Source of the DNA: Chloroflexi bacterium RBG_19FT_COMBO_55_16
GTDB taxonomy: Bacteria > Chloroflexota > Anaerolineae > Anaerolineales > UBA4823
NCBI GenBank assembly: GCA_001795335.1
Contig: MGOK01000117.1
Span: forward strand, 13,648 to 53,425
Reading direction: 5' to 3'
Length of the DNA stretch: 39,778 nucleotides
Below the pieces are notes generated by a model. That model searched no databases, was not told the DNA's origin, and saw nothing but the letters and a program-made list of their open reading frames with translations. The translations under genes were made by a program, and so were the position numbers. Positions 16,335-25,239 of the stretch are shown piece by piece; the stretch's first letter is position 1; every line of letters starts with the position of its first letter.

Positions 16335-17105
16335 ATGACATTTTCCCCCTCTGAATGGCACGATCGTTTCACCCTACAAGCGCGGTGGACACGCGATCTA
16401 CGCCGGTACTTATTTCAAAAGGCAGGCTTTCAAACTGCTAGCCATATATTAGATGTCGGCTGTGGTACAGGAGTATTGATTTCCGAATTGTCCGATCTGG
16501 CTAACGTCCAGGTTCACGGATTAGACATTAATCGCCAATATTTGAATATTACTGTGCGGCAATCCTCGGTTGCCTGCCTGACCCAGGCAGACGCCCACAC
16601 ACTCCCGTATATATCTAGTATTTTCGATATAAGTTTTTGCCACTTCCTTCTGCTCTGGGTCGTGGACCCTGCCAAGGTAGTCGCCGAGATGGCACGCGTG
16701 ACTAAACCAGGTGGGGCAGTGCTCGCTCTTGCCGAGCCCGACTATGGCGGGCGCATCGACTATCCCCCTGAACTTGCTCAGATCGGCCAATGGCAGCAAG
16801 CCGCCTTGCGAAGCCAGGCAGCCGATCCAGAGATGGGGCGTAAGTTGGCAGGAATATTCTCCTGTCTTGGATTGAAACAGGTTGAGACTGGGGTGCTCGG
16901 CGGCCAATGGAATACTCCCCTTTCACCAGATGATTGGGAATCCGAGTGGTCCGTGATCCATTCCGACTTGCATCAGATCGCGCAGACTCCTGGTGTCTTC
17001 AACACCTTCAATGCTTTAAGAAATATTGACTTGTCCGCCCGGGAAAAAGGGGAACGCGTCCTATATGTACCCACATTTTACGCCTGGGGGATAGTTCCTG
17101 AATAA
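16335..17105 (+). CDS. Class I SAM-dependent methyltransferase
   Basis: This 256-residue cytoplasmic protein has the Rossmann-like methyltransferase fold. Motif I is ILDVGCGTGVLISEL, the acidic strand-2 residue is in VHGLDINRQYL, DAHTLPYISSIFDISFCHFLLLWV covers motifs II and III, and EMARVTKPGGAVLALAEPDYGG is the usual post-III helix. This is the UbiE/Methyltransf_11 type. The substrate cannot be read from the sequence. It has its own promoter and is convergent with the Rieske gene (gap of seven bases), so there is no operon partner to suggest a pathway. Confidence 0.88.
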   Translation: MTFSPSEWHDRFTLQARWTRDLRRYLFQKAGFQTASHILDVGCGTGVLISELSDLANVQVHGLDINRQYLNITVRQSSVACLTQADAHTLPYISSIFDISFCHFLLLWVVDPAKVVAEMARVTKPGGAVLALAEPDYGGRIDYPPELAQIGQWQQAALRSQAADPEMGRKLAGIFSCLGLKQVETGVLGGQWNTPLSPDDWESEWSVIHSDLHQIAQTPGVFNTFNALRNIDLSAREKGERVLYVPTFYAWGIVPE

Positions 17106-17112
17106 CCAAACT

Positions 17113-17463
17113 TCATTTCTCAGCCGGAATCCCGACTTCGATCTGCCCATCCACGACCCGCACTGGGTAGGATGGGATATCGACGAAAGCAGGTAAAGAT
17201 AGCACTTTCCCCGTTCGTATATCGTAGCGCGCTCCATGCCGGGGACAGACCACCGAGTATTGCTCTAGATCGCCTTCGCCAATCGGGCCATCGTCGTGCG
17301 AACACAAATTGCCAATGGCAAAATATCGCCCGGCTATATTAAACACCACAATAGGCAAGTCATCGATTTCTACAAAGACCCGTTCCCCATTCGGCAACTC
17401 ATTTACTTGGGCGACAGGGACAAATTCGCACTCGTCGGGGTTAATCTGTTTATAGGCTTGCAT
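17113..17463 (-). CDS. Rieske-type 2Fe-2S ferredoxin
   Basis: This small soluble Rieske protein of 116 residues carries one 2Fe-2S cluster on the pattern C-x-H...C-x2-H, seen here as NLCSHDDGPIGEG and VVCPRHGARYDIRTG. It would carry electrons for an oxygenase, reductase or other redox partner. No oxygenase alpha subunit or reductase lies nearby, so its partner is unknown. It resembles the small Rieske proteins (NirD/CarAc type) often found near suf genes; here the suf operon begins about 2 kb away, beyond the glycosyltransferase-like gene. The ATG is weakly supported by AGGGAAATTCCCA. Confidence 0.9.
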   Translation of the reverse strand: MQAYKQINPDECEFVPVAQVNELPNGERVFVEIDDLPIVVFNIAGRYFAIGNLCSHDDGPIGEGDLEQYSVVCPRHGARYDIRTGKVLSLPAFVDIPSYPVRVVDGQIEVGIPAEK

Positions 17464-17649
17464 TGGGAATTTCCCTATTCATATGATACCAGCTCATCGA
17501 TAGATCAATGTTAAATGGCGTTAAGAGAGCCTCTGATGTAATGTCACAAATAAATATAGCAATTGTAACAAATGTTGGTTCAGTACGTTTACTCTTCCAG
17601 ATGACTATTAATGAAAGTATCATTTAATTATTAACAACAGGGCTCTTTA

Positions 17650-17874
17650 TTGGAAGGAAGAGGCGGACTACAATCGCGAGAAAATGGTGCTAAGGTTTGG
17701 CTCCTGCGCTTTTTTGTCGCCCTAGGGTTTGTCACTCTGCTCTTCTATTTCGGCTTCAGCGCCTTTGTCTCTTCTCTGCAACTGACCTCATGCGACACGC
17801 AGTATTCGGTGGAAATGGAACTGCTGCTCGACATTCATCGGGGTTTATTGGTTTCCCCTAATACGAATGGATAA
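17650..17874 (+). CDS. Small single-span membrane protein, hypothetical
   Basis: A frame of 74 residues starts at TTG 17650. It has one hydrophobic segment (WLLRFFVALGFVTLLFYFGF) followed by an outward region with one Cys. Its stop overlaps the ATG of the downstream GT-C-like gene by eight bases, the main argument that it is real. No ribosome-binding site precedes the TTG, and I recognise no family. The 186 bases before it (17464-17649) hold no gene that I can see; they are AT-rich and probably carry promoters for both flanking genes. It could be a short partner of the GT-C protein or a chance frame. Confidence 0.4.
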   Translation: MEGRGGLQSRENGAKVWLLRFFVALGFVTLLFYFGFSAFVSSLQLTSCDTQYSVEMELLLDIHRGLLVSPNTNG

Positions 17875-19345
17875 GAAATCTAATTCTATATTTTCGCAAT
17901 TTATCTTAGGCCTGCTGGCAATGTGTCTGTTCATTGTCTATTTCATATATTTTTTTATTATCCCCCAGACTCCAGCCCGCTTAACTCGTCCCAGTGCATC
18001 CCTGGTTTCAGATTTTCCCCTTTGGTCATGGTTAGTTTCAATACCGCTTCCCGTTCCCGATGATCCAAAATCAGTTGCTATCCTGTTAGTCGCTATTACC
18101 GTTATCGCCTTCGCTATTTATGGTTTGGTGGTGTATCTAAGCTGGAAACTTCGAGCGCGCTCTGGCACGCTGGCGCTCGTTCTAATCCCAACGGGCGCTT
18201 ATCTCCTGCTATCCACCTTTGCTTTGCCAAACCTGAACACGGATATCTTCAACTATATGCTACGCGGTCGCCTGACCGCTGTGTACGACAAAAACCCATA
18301 CCGAGTCGCTGCTGACGAAATCCCGCACGATCCAGTATATCCATACGCGAGCCATGACTATACCGACGTCGCGGAGTGGTGGAAGCTTCCGCTGTGGACC
18401 TCAATAGAAATAGGCCTTGCCAAACTCACTGGGGACGATGTTGCCAAGAATCTATTAATTTATCGCGTCGCTTTCTTGCTTGTAAATATCTCAAACCTCA
18501 TTCTCATCGCAATTATTATAAACAACATAAATCTCAGTTTTTTAATCGCCGGTCTGGTTCTGTATGCATGGAACCCAATTATTGTCATATTAGGTCAGAG
18601 TAAGGGCGATACATTTATTGTTTTTTTTCTTTTGTTAGCAATTTTACTTATGGTAATAGAGCGCAGAAACCTAACGATTGTACCCTTGACTTTGTCGGTA
18701 TTGATCAAGATGACCACTCTTCCCTTCTTGGCAGTGTATCTACTCATGAATCTCAGGCGAAAAAAGTGGAGGGATTACATCATACTGGGAATCCTTTTTG
18801 CGATTACAGCTGCGGTCTTTTATATTCGATTTGATTTAGGGGATTATCTGACTACTCAATTGGTCAGTATTATTGGAATGTCAGGTGGTTCTGCGCCTGA
18901 TTTCTTCCGTAACTTTATGAGAGTGGTCTTTGTCGTTTTAATAATCGTGATTGGCATCACCCGAAGCGGAGAAAAAAAGCAGATGATTTTGGGATGGGTG
19001 ATTTTGGCCTTGTTTTTCTCCCTTTTTTTGATCAATTATGGAAAGGTCTGGTATCTGATTCCTCTAATTGCCCTGGCCTGTCTTACCCCTGATTGGCGCA
19101 CGATATCAACAACCTATCTCCTTTCATTTTTTGGGTTCCTTATATATACCTGGAATTCAGGATTTAATAAAGAATTCGCTGCACCAGTTGTAATTTCTCT
19201 TCCAAGGTATATTATATATTTAGGTCTCCTGTCGGTTGGGCTAATTGCTATTGGTGCAGTTCTATTATGGAAGATGCTCAAACAGAAAATAAACGGGCAC
19301 GTCGGTTCCGTCCCGCCTTTATTTTCTCGACAAGAACAAGAATAG
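17867..19345 (+). CDS. GT-C-fold polytopic membrane protein, probable polyprenol-linked sugar transferase
   Basis: This 492-residue protein has about 11-12 transmembrane segments. Its first large loop has LNTDIFNYMLRGRLTAVYDKNPY; acidic residues there are typical of the catalytic loop of GT-C glycosyltransferases (mannosyltransferase-like, GT87/DUF2029 group). A later loop has YAWNPIIVILGQSKGD and VLIKMTTLPF. It would use a lipid-linked sugar at the outer face of the membrane. Exact donor and acceptor are unknown. The coding sequence is visibly AT-richer than its neighbours, partly because of hydrophobic codons, though recent transfer is possible. It overlaps the small membrane frame upstream and converges on sufU. 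Confidence 0.75.
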   Translation: MDKKSNSIFSQFILGLLAMCLFIVYFIYFFIIPQTPARLTRPSASLVSDFPLWSWLVSIPLPVPDDPKSVAILLVAITVIAFAIYGLVVYLSWKLRARSGTLALVLIPTGAYLLLSTFALPNLNTDIFNYMLRGRLTAVYDKNPYRVAADEIPHDPVYPYASHDYTDVAEWWKLPLWTSIEIGLAKLTGDDVAKNLLIYRVAFLLVNISNLILIAIIINNINLSFLIAGLVLYAWNPIIVILGQSKGDTFIVFFLLLAILLMVIERRNLTIVPLTLSVLIKMTTLPFLAVYLLMNLRRKKWRDYIILGILFAITAAVFYIRFDLGDYLTTQLVSIIGMSGGSAPDFFRNFMRVVFVVLIIVIGITRSGEKKQMILGWVILALFFSLFLINYGKVWYLIPLIALACLTPDWRTISTTYLLSFFGFLIYTWNSGFNKEFAAPVVISLPRYIIYLGLLSVGLIAIGAVLLWKMLKQKINGHVGSVPPLFSRQEQE

Positions 19346-19364
19346 GTTTCTTGGGATCTATTCG

Positions 19365-19760
19365 TCACTCAACCAAATTGTCGTCCGCTTCCCCCAGACC
19401 ATACACACCGGCCTTAAGTACCTTCAACGACAAGAGCGCGCATTTCAAGCGTACCGGTCCCAGCTCGATCCCTAACATTTCAAGAATATCTTCCTTGGTA
19501 ATGTTTCTGACTTCGTCCAGGGATTTTCCCAGGATTGACTCCAATAACAGGTCAGCGGAGGCTTGTGATATGGCGCAGCCATGCCCACTGAAGGCGGCCT
19601 CTCTTACCAACCCGTTAACATCCACCCGCAAGTCAATGCGGAGCTCATCACCGCACAGTGGATTGGCATCCTCAAAGGTGATGTCGTTGGGCTCCAGCAT
19701 GCCTCGATAGAGAGGATTTTGATATCGGTCAATGATCAGTTCACGATAAAGGTCATCCAT
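19365..19760 (-). CDS. sufU: Fe-S scaffold / sulfur-acceptor protein SufU, without the usual SufU insertion
   Basis: This 131-residue NifU_N-family protein accepts sulfur from SufS. The zinc/cluster ligands are Cys36 and Asp38 in NPLCGDELR, Cys62 in GHGCAISQAS and Cys107 in RLKCALL. Lys before the last Cys is SufU-like, whereas IscU has His. However, Cys62 to Cys107 is 45 residues, close to IscU (43) and shorter than Bacillus SufU (62). The insertion of about 18 residues typical of SufU is therefore missing. It is the last gene of the suf operon, 23 bases after sufS, which supports the Suf role. Confidence 0.92.
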   Translation of the reverse strand: MDDLYRELIIDRYQNPLYRGMLEPNDITFEDANPLCGDELRIDLRVDVNGLVREAAFSGHGCAISQASADLLLESILGKSLDEVRNITKEDILEMLGIELGPVRLKCALLSLKVLKAGVYGLGEADDNLVE

Positions 19761-19783
19761 TTTCGCGTTTCAGGAATCCCGAT

Positions 19784-21034
19784 TCAAGTTCTAAATATTT
19801 TCTTTACCCGATATATGGCGTGTACGAGTTTATCGACTTCTTCCACGGTATTATAGAGGTAAAAGCTGGCGCGTGTTGTGGCATTTAATTGAAACTTTTC
19901 ATGCAAAGGCATAGCGCAGTGATGACCGGCGCGCACGGCGACACCGTCTGCGTCCAGGATCTGGGCGACATCGTGAGCATGCACTCCAGCCAGGGTGAAG
20001 GAAGCCACTCCTCCTTTATACTCCGCTGTTGGGCCGTAGACCATTACACCGGGGATTTCTTCTAGCCTCTCAAGGGCATAGGAGATGATCTCTTGCTCAT
20101 GCGCAGCGATCGACTCCAGGCCAATCCCCTGCAGGTAATCGACTGCTGCACCAAAACCGATCGCTTCAGCGATTGCCGGTGTGCCTGCTTCGAACTTGTG
20201 AGGGAGTTCATTCGGGGTGAATGAACGCAGGCTAACCTTCTTAATCATGTCACCCCCCCCCAGGAAAGGTGGCATCGCATCAAGCAAAGATTTTCTCCCA
20301 TACAATACCCCGATGCCGGTTGGTCCGCACATTTTGTGACCTGAAAACGCCAGGAAATCCAGGTCTAATGCCTGGACATCGACCGGAAAATGAGGCACCG
20401 ATTGAGCACCATCCACCACAACAATCGCTTCGGTTAGGTGAGCCAGGTGAATAATTTCCGCAGCTGGATTCACTGTCCCCAGGACATTTGACATATGCGT
20501 AAATGCTACCAGGCGTGGGCTTAATTTAAGCAGCTGACGGTATTTTTCCAGGTCAAGCATTCCCTGCGGGGTAACCGGGATGAACTCCAGGCGCAGCTCC
20601 AGCTCGGCAGCCAGCATATACCAGGGCACCAGGTTCGAGTGGTGCTCCATTTCGGTAAGGATGACCACATCCCCAGCGTGTAGGTTCGCCCTACCCCAAC
20701 TGTAAGCGACCAGGTTAATCGCTTCGGTGGTGTTGCGGGTGAAGATTACTTGCCTGGCCGAAGGCGCATTGATCAGCTGGGCGATCTTTACCCGCGCCGC
20801 CTCATACATTGCTGTAGATTCTTCGGCAAGCAAATGGATGCCGCGATGGATGTTGGCGTTGGATTCTCGGTAAAATCGATCCATCGCCTCGATCACCTGC
20901 CAGGGTTTTTGTGAGGTTGCTGTCGAGTCCAGGTAAACCACCTGTACGCCGGGACGCACCTCCCGCTCCAGGATCGGGAAATCAGCCCGGATGTGGGCTA
21001 CATTTAACACATTCGCCGGGACCAAGGATTTCAT
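19784..21034 (-). CDS. sufS: Cysteine desulfurase SufS (type II)
   Basis: This PLP enzyme removes sulfur from cysteine and passes it to SufU. The 416 residues include the PLP lysine Lys234 in FSGHKMCGPTGIG, His130/131 in TEMEHHSNLVPW, and the persulfide cysteine Cys373 in VRAGHHCAMPLHEKF. The RAGHHC form is typical of SufS rather than IscS. I chose the ATG at 21034 because MKSLVPANVLNVAHIRADFPIL matches the usual N-terminus. The longer frame to 21145 runs through the preceding small gene. Seven bases separate it from that gene. Confidence 0.95.
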   Translation of the reverse strand: MKSLVPANVLNVAHIRADFPILEREVRPGVQVVYLDSTATSQKPWQVIEAMDRFYRESNANIHRGIHLLAEESTAMYEAARVKIAQLINAPSARQVIFTRNTTEAINLVAYSWGRANLHAGDVVILTEMEHHSNLVPWYMLAAELELRLEFIPVTPQGMLDLEKYRQLLKLSPRLVAFTHMSNVLGTVNPAAEIIHLAHLTEAIVVVDGAQSVPHFPVDVQALDLDFLAFSGHKMCGPTGIGVLYGRKSLLDAMPPFLGGGDMIKKVSLRSFTPNELPHKFEAGTPAIAEAIGFGAAVDYLQGIGLESIAAHEQEIISYALERLEEIPGVMVYGPTAEYKGGVASFTLAGVHAHDVAQILDADGVAVRAGHHCAMPLHEKFQLNATTRASFYLYNTVEEVDKLVHAIYRVKKIFRT

Positions 21035-21041
21035 TGCTATG

Positions 21042-21293
21042 TTACTTCGCACGCGGGCGCGGACGGCGTTTGCGGGTTTGAGATAGCCGAATATTACTCG
21101 AGACTTTCGGACACCAAAGGACATGATCGGGTACCATCCACCCATCTGTCAAATAGACGTTTTCCCGAAATTGAACCGCGATCATCTTCGGGTCAACTTG
21201 AACGACCGTCCCGGACAGCCAATTCCGCACACGGTCGCCTTGTTCATTTTCATGATCGCAAAACACATCGACTCGATCCCCCACTTTGTACAT
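21042..21293 (-). CDS. Small SH3-like beta protein inside the suf operon, unknown function
   Basis: This protein of about 83 residues lies between sufD and sufS. Its core reads VGDRVDVFCDHE, RNWLSGTVVQVDPKMIAVQF and LTDGWMVPDHVLWCP, the pattern of a small SH3-like barrel. The tail (KRRPRPRAK) is strongly basic, so it may bind nucleic acid or an acidic surface. It has two Cys, neither in a cluster motif. I give the ATG at 21293. AAGGAG ends directly against it, so a GTG at 21284, nine bases from that site, is an equally good start. I recognise no named family. Operon position suggests a Suf-linked role but does not prove it. Confidence 0.7.
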   Translation of the reverse strand: MYKVGDRVDVFCDHENEQGDRVRNWLSGTVVQVDPKMIAVQFRENVYLTDGWMVPDHVLWCPKVSSNIRLSQTRKRRPRPRAK

Positions 21294-21357
21294 CTCCTTT
21301 TGATCAGGAGCTCTAGTGAAGTAAATATCAGACAAGTATGCCTCCGAAATAGATTTT

Positions 21358-22704
21358 TTACCCCATCTTCTCAGCAATCGACTTCTCTAGCCGACTGCGT
21401 ACACCCTCGAAGGGAACGCGTTGCACGATAGGATCAAAGAAACCCTCAACAATTAAACGCTCGGCATCCGGGTTCGGGATCCCCCGGCTGCGTAAGTAAA
21501 AAACCTCTTCTGGATTGATCTTCCCCACTGTCGCGCCATGGGTGCACCGTACATCATCGGCCATAATTTCAAGGCCTGGAATAGAATCAGCGCGTGCCTG
21601 GCTACTCAGCACCAGATTGCGGTTAGCTTGGTAACCATCAGTCTTCTGGGCGCCAGGCGCTACGTAAATCATCCCTTGCCACACTGACCGGCTGTGACCC
21701 TTGAGTGCTCCTTTGAACAACAAATCACTGGTCGTATTAGGCGCCAGGTGATTTTGTTGGGTATCGTGATCCAGGTGTTGCGTGCCGTCTGCGAAATAAA
21801 AACCGGACATGCGACCTGTCGCGCCCTGGCCATTCAGATCCAGGTCAGAAAAATTCTTCGTCAGGTGACTTCCAACTGCTACGAACACCCAATCCAGGTT
21901 AGCATCTCGCCCTACCCGCGCACGCTCATGGCTGAAGTTCCAGACATGCTCTCCCCAAGATTGCAACTCGACAAACCGCAATTGTGCGCCATCGCCCACG
22001 TGGATCTCAACGATTCCGGCGTGCAAGGTCTGCCCTCCAGGTTCAGTTGGAGAAGCAGCCTCGTGCACATAGGTTAGAGAAGCGCCCTCCTCCAACCACA
22101 CGATCACATGAGATAAATGCGCCAGGCCTACACCTGGCCCCCAAAGCACACTGTGCAAGGGTTGCTCAACTTGAACACCTCTTGGTACGTAGATCAGCAC
22201 CCCATTTTGGGTCAAAGATGCCGCCAGTGCGGCAAACTTTCCCTCGTCAGGGCGCACGATCTGCCCAATGACATGCGCTAAAACATCGCTATGTTCGCGT
22301 TCAGCTGTCGCCAAATCGGAGAAGATAACGCCTTTGCCAGCTAAGTTTGTGGAAAGCTCAACCTGTGAACCACCGGGAAGCAGAATGATCTGTCCACCAT
22401 GTTGATCACTAACCAAAGGTTGCAAAAGTTCACCCGCCACAACTGGCAAGTCCTCGAAAGCGCCTGGTTCAGGTAAATGAAAGGATCTGGTATCCAGTTT
22501 TCTCAGGTCAGTGCGTCTCCAGGGTTCGTCGGTGGTTTTTGGGAATGATAGCCGTTTATACGAATCCCAGGCTCTAGCCCGGTATTCTTTCAGGATCGCC
22601 GGCCTCCCCCCATCTAGAGTGGGAATCTTATCAGCGGTAAAGTTAAATTCCAGAGTTTCCGGAATTGCGATATTTCGGGTGCGTGTAACTACAGTGCGGG
22701 CCAT
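21358..22704 (-). CDS. sufD: Fe-S cluster assembly protein SufD
   Basis: SufD pairs with SufB in the SufBC2D scaffold complex. The 448 residues contain the right-handed beta-helix of the SufBD family, for example LSHVIVWLEEGASLTYVHEA, DGAQLRFVELQSWGE and GHSRSVWQGMIYVAPGAQKTD. The C-terminal helical part is ADDVRCTHGATVGKINPEEVFYLRSRGI, which holds the Cys and His placed at the SufB-SufD interface in E. coli (inference from homology). Overall the length and KxSxWxG-like region fit SufD rather than a second SufB. I prefer the ATG at 22704; a TTG at 22737 would overlap the end of sufB by eight bases. Confidence 0.92.
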   Translation of the reverse strand: MARTVVTRTRNIAIPETLEFNFTADKIPTLDGGRPAILKEYRARAWDSYKRLSFPKTTDEPWRRTDLRKLDTRSFHLPEPGAFEDLPVVAGELLQPLVSDQHGGQIILLPGGSQVELSTNLAGKGVIFSDLATAEREHSDVLAHVIGQIVRPDEGKFAALAASLTQNGVLIYVPRGVQVEQPLHSVLWGPGVGLAHLSHVIVWLEEGASLTYVHEAASPTEPGGQTLHAGIVEIHVGDGAQLRFVELQSWGEHVWNFSHERARVGRDANLDWVFVAVGSHLTKNFSDLDLNGQGATGRMSGFYFADGTQHLDHDTQQNHLAPNTTSDLLFKGALKGHSRSVWQGMIYVAPGAQKTDGYQANRNLVLSSQARADSIPGLEIMADDVRCTHGATVGKINPEEVFYLRSRGIPNPDAERLIVEGFFDPIVQRVPFEGVRSRLEKSIAEKMG

Positions 22705-22729
22705 AGCGATATAGTCATCCTTGAATACT

Positions 22730-24136
22730 TTACCCAATAGATCCTTCCATCTGGAGTTGTATCAGACGGTTCATCTCGACGGCATATTCCATCGGGAGTT
22801 CTTTAACCAATGGCTCAATGAAACCAGAAACAACCATGGTAGTAGCCTCTTCTCCGCTCAGTCCTCGGCTCATCAGGTAAAATAGCTGTTCCTCACCAAC
22901 TTTGGAAACAGAGGCTTCGTGCCCGACGGTCACGTCATCTTCATCGATTTCAATATATGGATATGTGTCGGACCGCGATTCTGGGTTGAGCAGAAGCGCG
23001 TCACAAACTACATTCGAGCGTACGTTCTTGGCGCCTTTGTGCACCTTTAGGAGACCGCGATAGGATGCCCGCCCTTTACCTCGGCTGATCGACTTGGATG
23101 TGATCTTGCTGCTCGTGTTAGGAGCAAAGTGGAGCATCTTGCCACCGGTATCCTGATGTTGACCTGTCGTCGCAAAAGCCATCGACAGGATTTCACCATG
23201 CGCTCCCTCTCCGATCAGATAACAGGAGGGGTATTTCATCGTCAACTTGGATCCTAAGTTAGCGTCAACCCATTCCATCGTTGCGCCTTCATGCACAAGT
23301 GCACGCTGCGTCACTAAGTTGTACATATTAGTTGACCAGTTTTGGATCGTCGTGTAACGCATACGCGCTCCCTTCTTTACGACGATCTCGATCACACCGC
23401 TATGGAACGATTCGGTCGAATAAACCGGCGCGGTACATCCCTCCACATAGTGGGCTTGAGCGCCTTCGTCGATGATAATCAGAGAACGTTCGAATTGCCC
23501 TAGCTCAGCCGTGTTAATGCGGAAATACGCTTGCAAGGGTAAATCTACCTTGACTCCCGGTGGGACATAAACAAATGAACCACCTGACCACACTGCGCTG
23601 TTTAAGGCAGCGAATTTGTTGTCCTCGATGGGGATAACTTTGCCAAAATACTCCCGAAATAGGTCGGGGTGATCGCGCAACCCATTTTCGATGCTTTTGA
23701 AGATTACGCCTTGATTGGAAAGGTGCTCCTGGATGCTGTGATAAACCATCTCGGATTCATATTGAGCGCCCACACCGGAGAGAAATTTCTGTTCGGCCTC
23801 TGGTATTCCTAACCGGCTGAAGGTCTCCTTGATCGTGTCAGGGACTTCGTCCCACGAACGTCCTTCTTTATCAGTTGGCTTGGCGTAGAAATAAATTTCG
23901 TCCAGATTTAATTGACTGATATCGCCGCCCCAGGTCGGCATCGGGCGAGCTATGAAGTGTTCTAGCGCCTTGAGGCGAAATTCCAACATCCATTGCGGCT
24001 CCCCCTTCATGGCTGAGATCTGTTCCACTACTCCCCGATCGAGGCCCTTGCGTGACTTGAAGACCAGTTCATCGGGATCACTGAAACCGAATTTATATTC
24101 GCCAATCCCCTCCAGGATGGTCGTGTCAGAACTCAT
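22730..24136 (-). CDS. sufB: Fe-S cluster assembly protein SufB
   Basis: SufB is the core scaffold of the SufBCD complex. At 468 residues it has the standard length. Visible family motifs are [40 protein letters not shown] with the conserved Cys, [41 protein letters not shown] and [28 protein letters not shown] with the conserved interface His. The ATG at 24136 has GGAGGT five bases upstream. The gene follows sufC by 51 bases on the same strand. Only part of the polypeptide is a beta-helix; the N-terminal 150 residues are helical. Confidence 0.96.
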   Translation of the reverse strand: MSSDTTILEGIGEYKFGFSDPDELVFKSRKGLDRGVVEQISAMKGEPQWMLEFRLKALEHFIARPMPTWGGDISQLNLDEIYFYAKPTDKEGRSWDEVPDTIKETFSRLGIPEAEQKFLSGVGAQYESEMVYHSIQEHLSNQGVIFKSIENGLRDHPDLFREYFGKVIPIEDNKFAALNSAVWSGGSFVYVPPGVKVDLPLQAYFRINTAELGQFERSLIIIDEGAQAHYVEGCTAPVYSTESFHSGVIEIVVKKGARMRYTTIQNWSTNMYNLVTQRALVHEGATMEWVDANLGSKLTMKYPSCYLIGEGAHGEILSMAFATTGQHQDTGGKMLHFAPNTSSKITSKSISRGKGRASYRGLLKVHKGAKNVRSNVVCDALLLNPESRSDTYPYIEIDEDDVTVGHEASVSKVGEEQLFYLMSRGLSGEEATTMVVSGFIEPLVKELPMEYAVEMNRLIQLQMEGSIG

Positions 24137-24187
24137 CACATACCTCCAAAATAAGCATTCCTAAAGTTATCTATACCATTAAGATAT

Positions 24188-24961
24188 TCACGCCGGAACC
24201 GGATCGACCTTTTCACGTAGCCAGTCGTAACCTTGCTCCTCGAGATGCAAAGCCAGATCTGGACCACCAGATTCGACGATCCGTCCACCCAACATGATAT
24301 GCACGAATTCGGGTTTAATATAGTTTAAGATCCGCTGGTAATGGGTAATAACCAGCGCTCCCAGGTCGGCGCCGCGCAGGGCATTTACGCCTTCGGCGAC
24401 AATCCGTAAAGCGTCGATGTCCAATCCGGAATCAGTTTCGTCAAGGATAGCGATTTCGGGTTTCAAGGTGGCCATTTGTAAAATTTCAGCCCGCTTTTTC
24501 TCGCCGCCGGAAAAACCATCGTTCAAGTAACGTCCAGCGAAAGAATGATCCATCTTCAGGATGTCCATTTCCTCTTTTAACAATCGGCGAAACTCCGGGA
24601 TAGGAATACCTTTGTCCTCTGGGTATTGCGCTTTTCGTCTGGCATTCAAAGCTGTCCGTAGAAAATTGGCTACCGTCACACCCGGGATTGACACTGGATA
24701 TTGAAATGCCAGGAAAATGCCCAGCCGGGAACGTTGATCCGGCTCAAGTTCCAGGATGTTTTGACCTTTGAACAGCACTTCACCTTCGATGACCTCATAA
24801 GACGGGTGGCCCATTAAAATATAGGCCAGGGTGGATTTACCTGTGCCATTCGGTCCCATTAATGCATGCACTTCGCCTTGTTTTACCGTTAAATCCACCC
24901 CCTTTAAGATTTCCTGGCCGTTGATGCCAGCGTGTAAATTGCGTATCACAAGTTCTGACAT
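24188..24961 (-). CDS. sufC: Fe-S assembly ATPase SufC
   Basis: SufC is the ABC-type ATPase of the SufBCD complex, cytoplasmic and with no membrane partner. The 257 residues have Walker [10 protein letters not shown] (residues 36-44), Q-loop [21 protein letters not shown], signature [13 protein letters not shown], Walker [17 protein letters not shown] and a switch His in [21 protein letters not shown] and GGEKKR are diagnostic for SufC. It is the first gene of the leftward suf operon, about 80 bases downstream of a near-consensus promoter. Start: ATG with AGGAGTGTCC upstream. Confidence 0.97.
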   Translation of the reverse strand: MSELVIRNLHAGINGQEILKGVDLTVKQGEVHALMGPNGTGKSTLAYILMGHPSYEVIEGEVLFKGQNILELEPDQRSRLGIFLAFQYPVSIPGVTVANFLRTALNARRKAQYPEDKGIPIPEFRRLLKEEMDILKMDHSFAGRYLNDGFSGGEKKRAEILQMATLKPEIAILDETDSGLDIDALRIVAEGVNALRGADLGALVITHYQRILNYIKPEFVHIMLGGRIVESGGPDLALHLEEQGYDWLREKVDPVPA

Positions 24962-25045
24962 TGATAGGACACTCCTGAGATAGGATAAACAAATATAGAA
25001 AATATCGGCGCCCAGATCGATAAATTTCCCTGAGAGCCGTGGCTT

Positions 25046-25074
25046 ATTATAGCAGTAAAATCCCTTTAAGTCAA
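25046..25074 (-). promoter_or_regulatory. Promoter of the sufC-sufB-sufD-sufS-sufU operon
   Basis: On the minus strand TTGACT (25074-25069) and a perfect TATAAT (25051-25046) are 17 bases apart. The predicted start is near 25040, giving a leader of about 78 bases. The -35 touches the palindromic element at 25073-25092. Confidence 0.78.
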
Positions 25075-25092
25075 TATTTAGGATAAATATCT
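25073..25092. promoter_or_regulatory. Palindromic operator candidate, copy 1 (suf side)
   Basis: AATATTTAGGATAAATATCT contains the perfect palindrome ATATTTA-GGA-TAAATAT (25074-25090). A near copy lies at 25131-25150. The element overlaps the edge of the suf -35. It is a likely binding site for the SufR-type regulator encoded at 25240. Confidence 0.6.
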
Positions 25093-25130
25093 TAATTATT
25101 CAAGTTTACTCCGAATTGACTTTCGATTAT

Positions 25131-25150
25131 AATATTTACGATAATTATCT
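25131..25150. promoter_or_regulatory. Palindromic operator candidate, copy 2 (sufR side)
   Basis: AATATTTACGATAATTATCT matches copy 1 at 18 of 20 positions, starting 58 bp away in the same orientation. The palindrome ATATTTA-CGA-TAATTAT (25132-25148) has one mismatched pair. It ends six bases before the -35 of the sufR promoter. Confidence 0.58.
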
Positions 25151-25155
25151 ATATA

Positions 25156-25184
25156 TTGACAGAAAATAAGCGCGATGTTATACT
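25156..25184 (+). promoter_or_regulatory. Promoter of sufR and the SufT-like gene
   Basis: A perfect TTGACA (25156-25161) and TATACT (25179-25184) are 17 bases apart. The predicted start is near 25191, about 49 bases before the sufR ATG. With the leftward promoter it makes a symmetric divergent pair in the 278-base sufC-sufR gap. Confidence 0.8.
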
Positions 25185-25239
25185 GCCTCAGGCTTCCGTA
25201 GTCTGACAATTTCCGGATTAGCTTTATAGGTCTCAATTA

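Noticed and set aside
24962..25239. CAAC-N6-GTTG type SufR operator as known in cyanobacteria
   Set aside because: I looked for it in the sufC-sufR gap and did not see it; a different palindrome is present instead.
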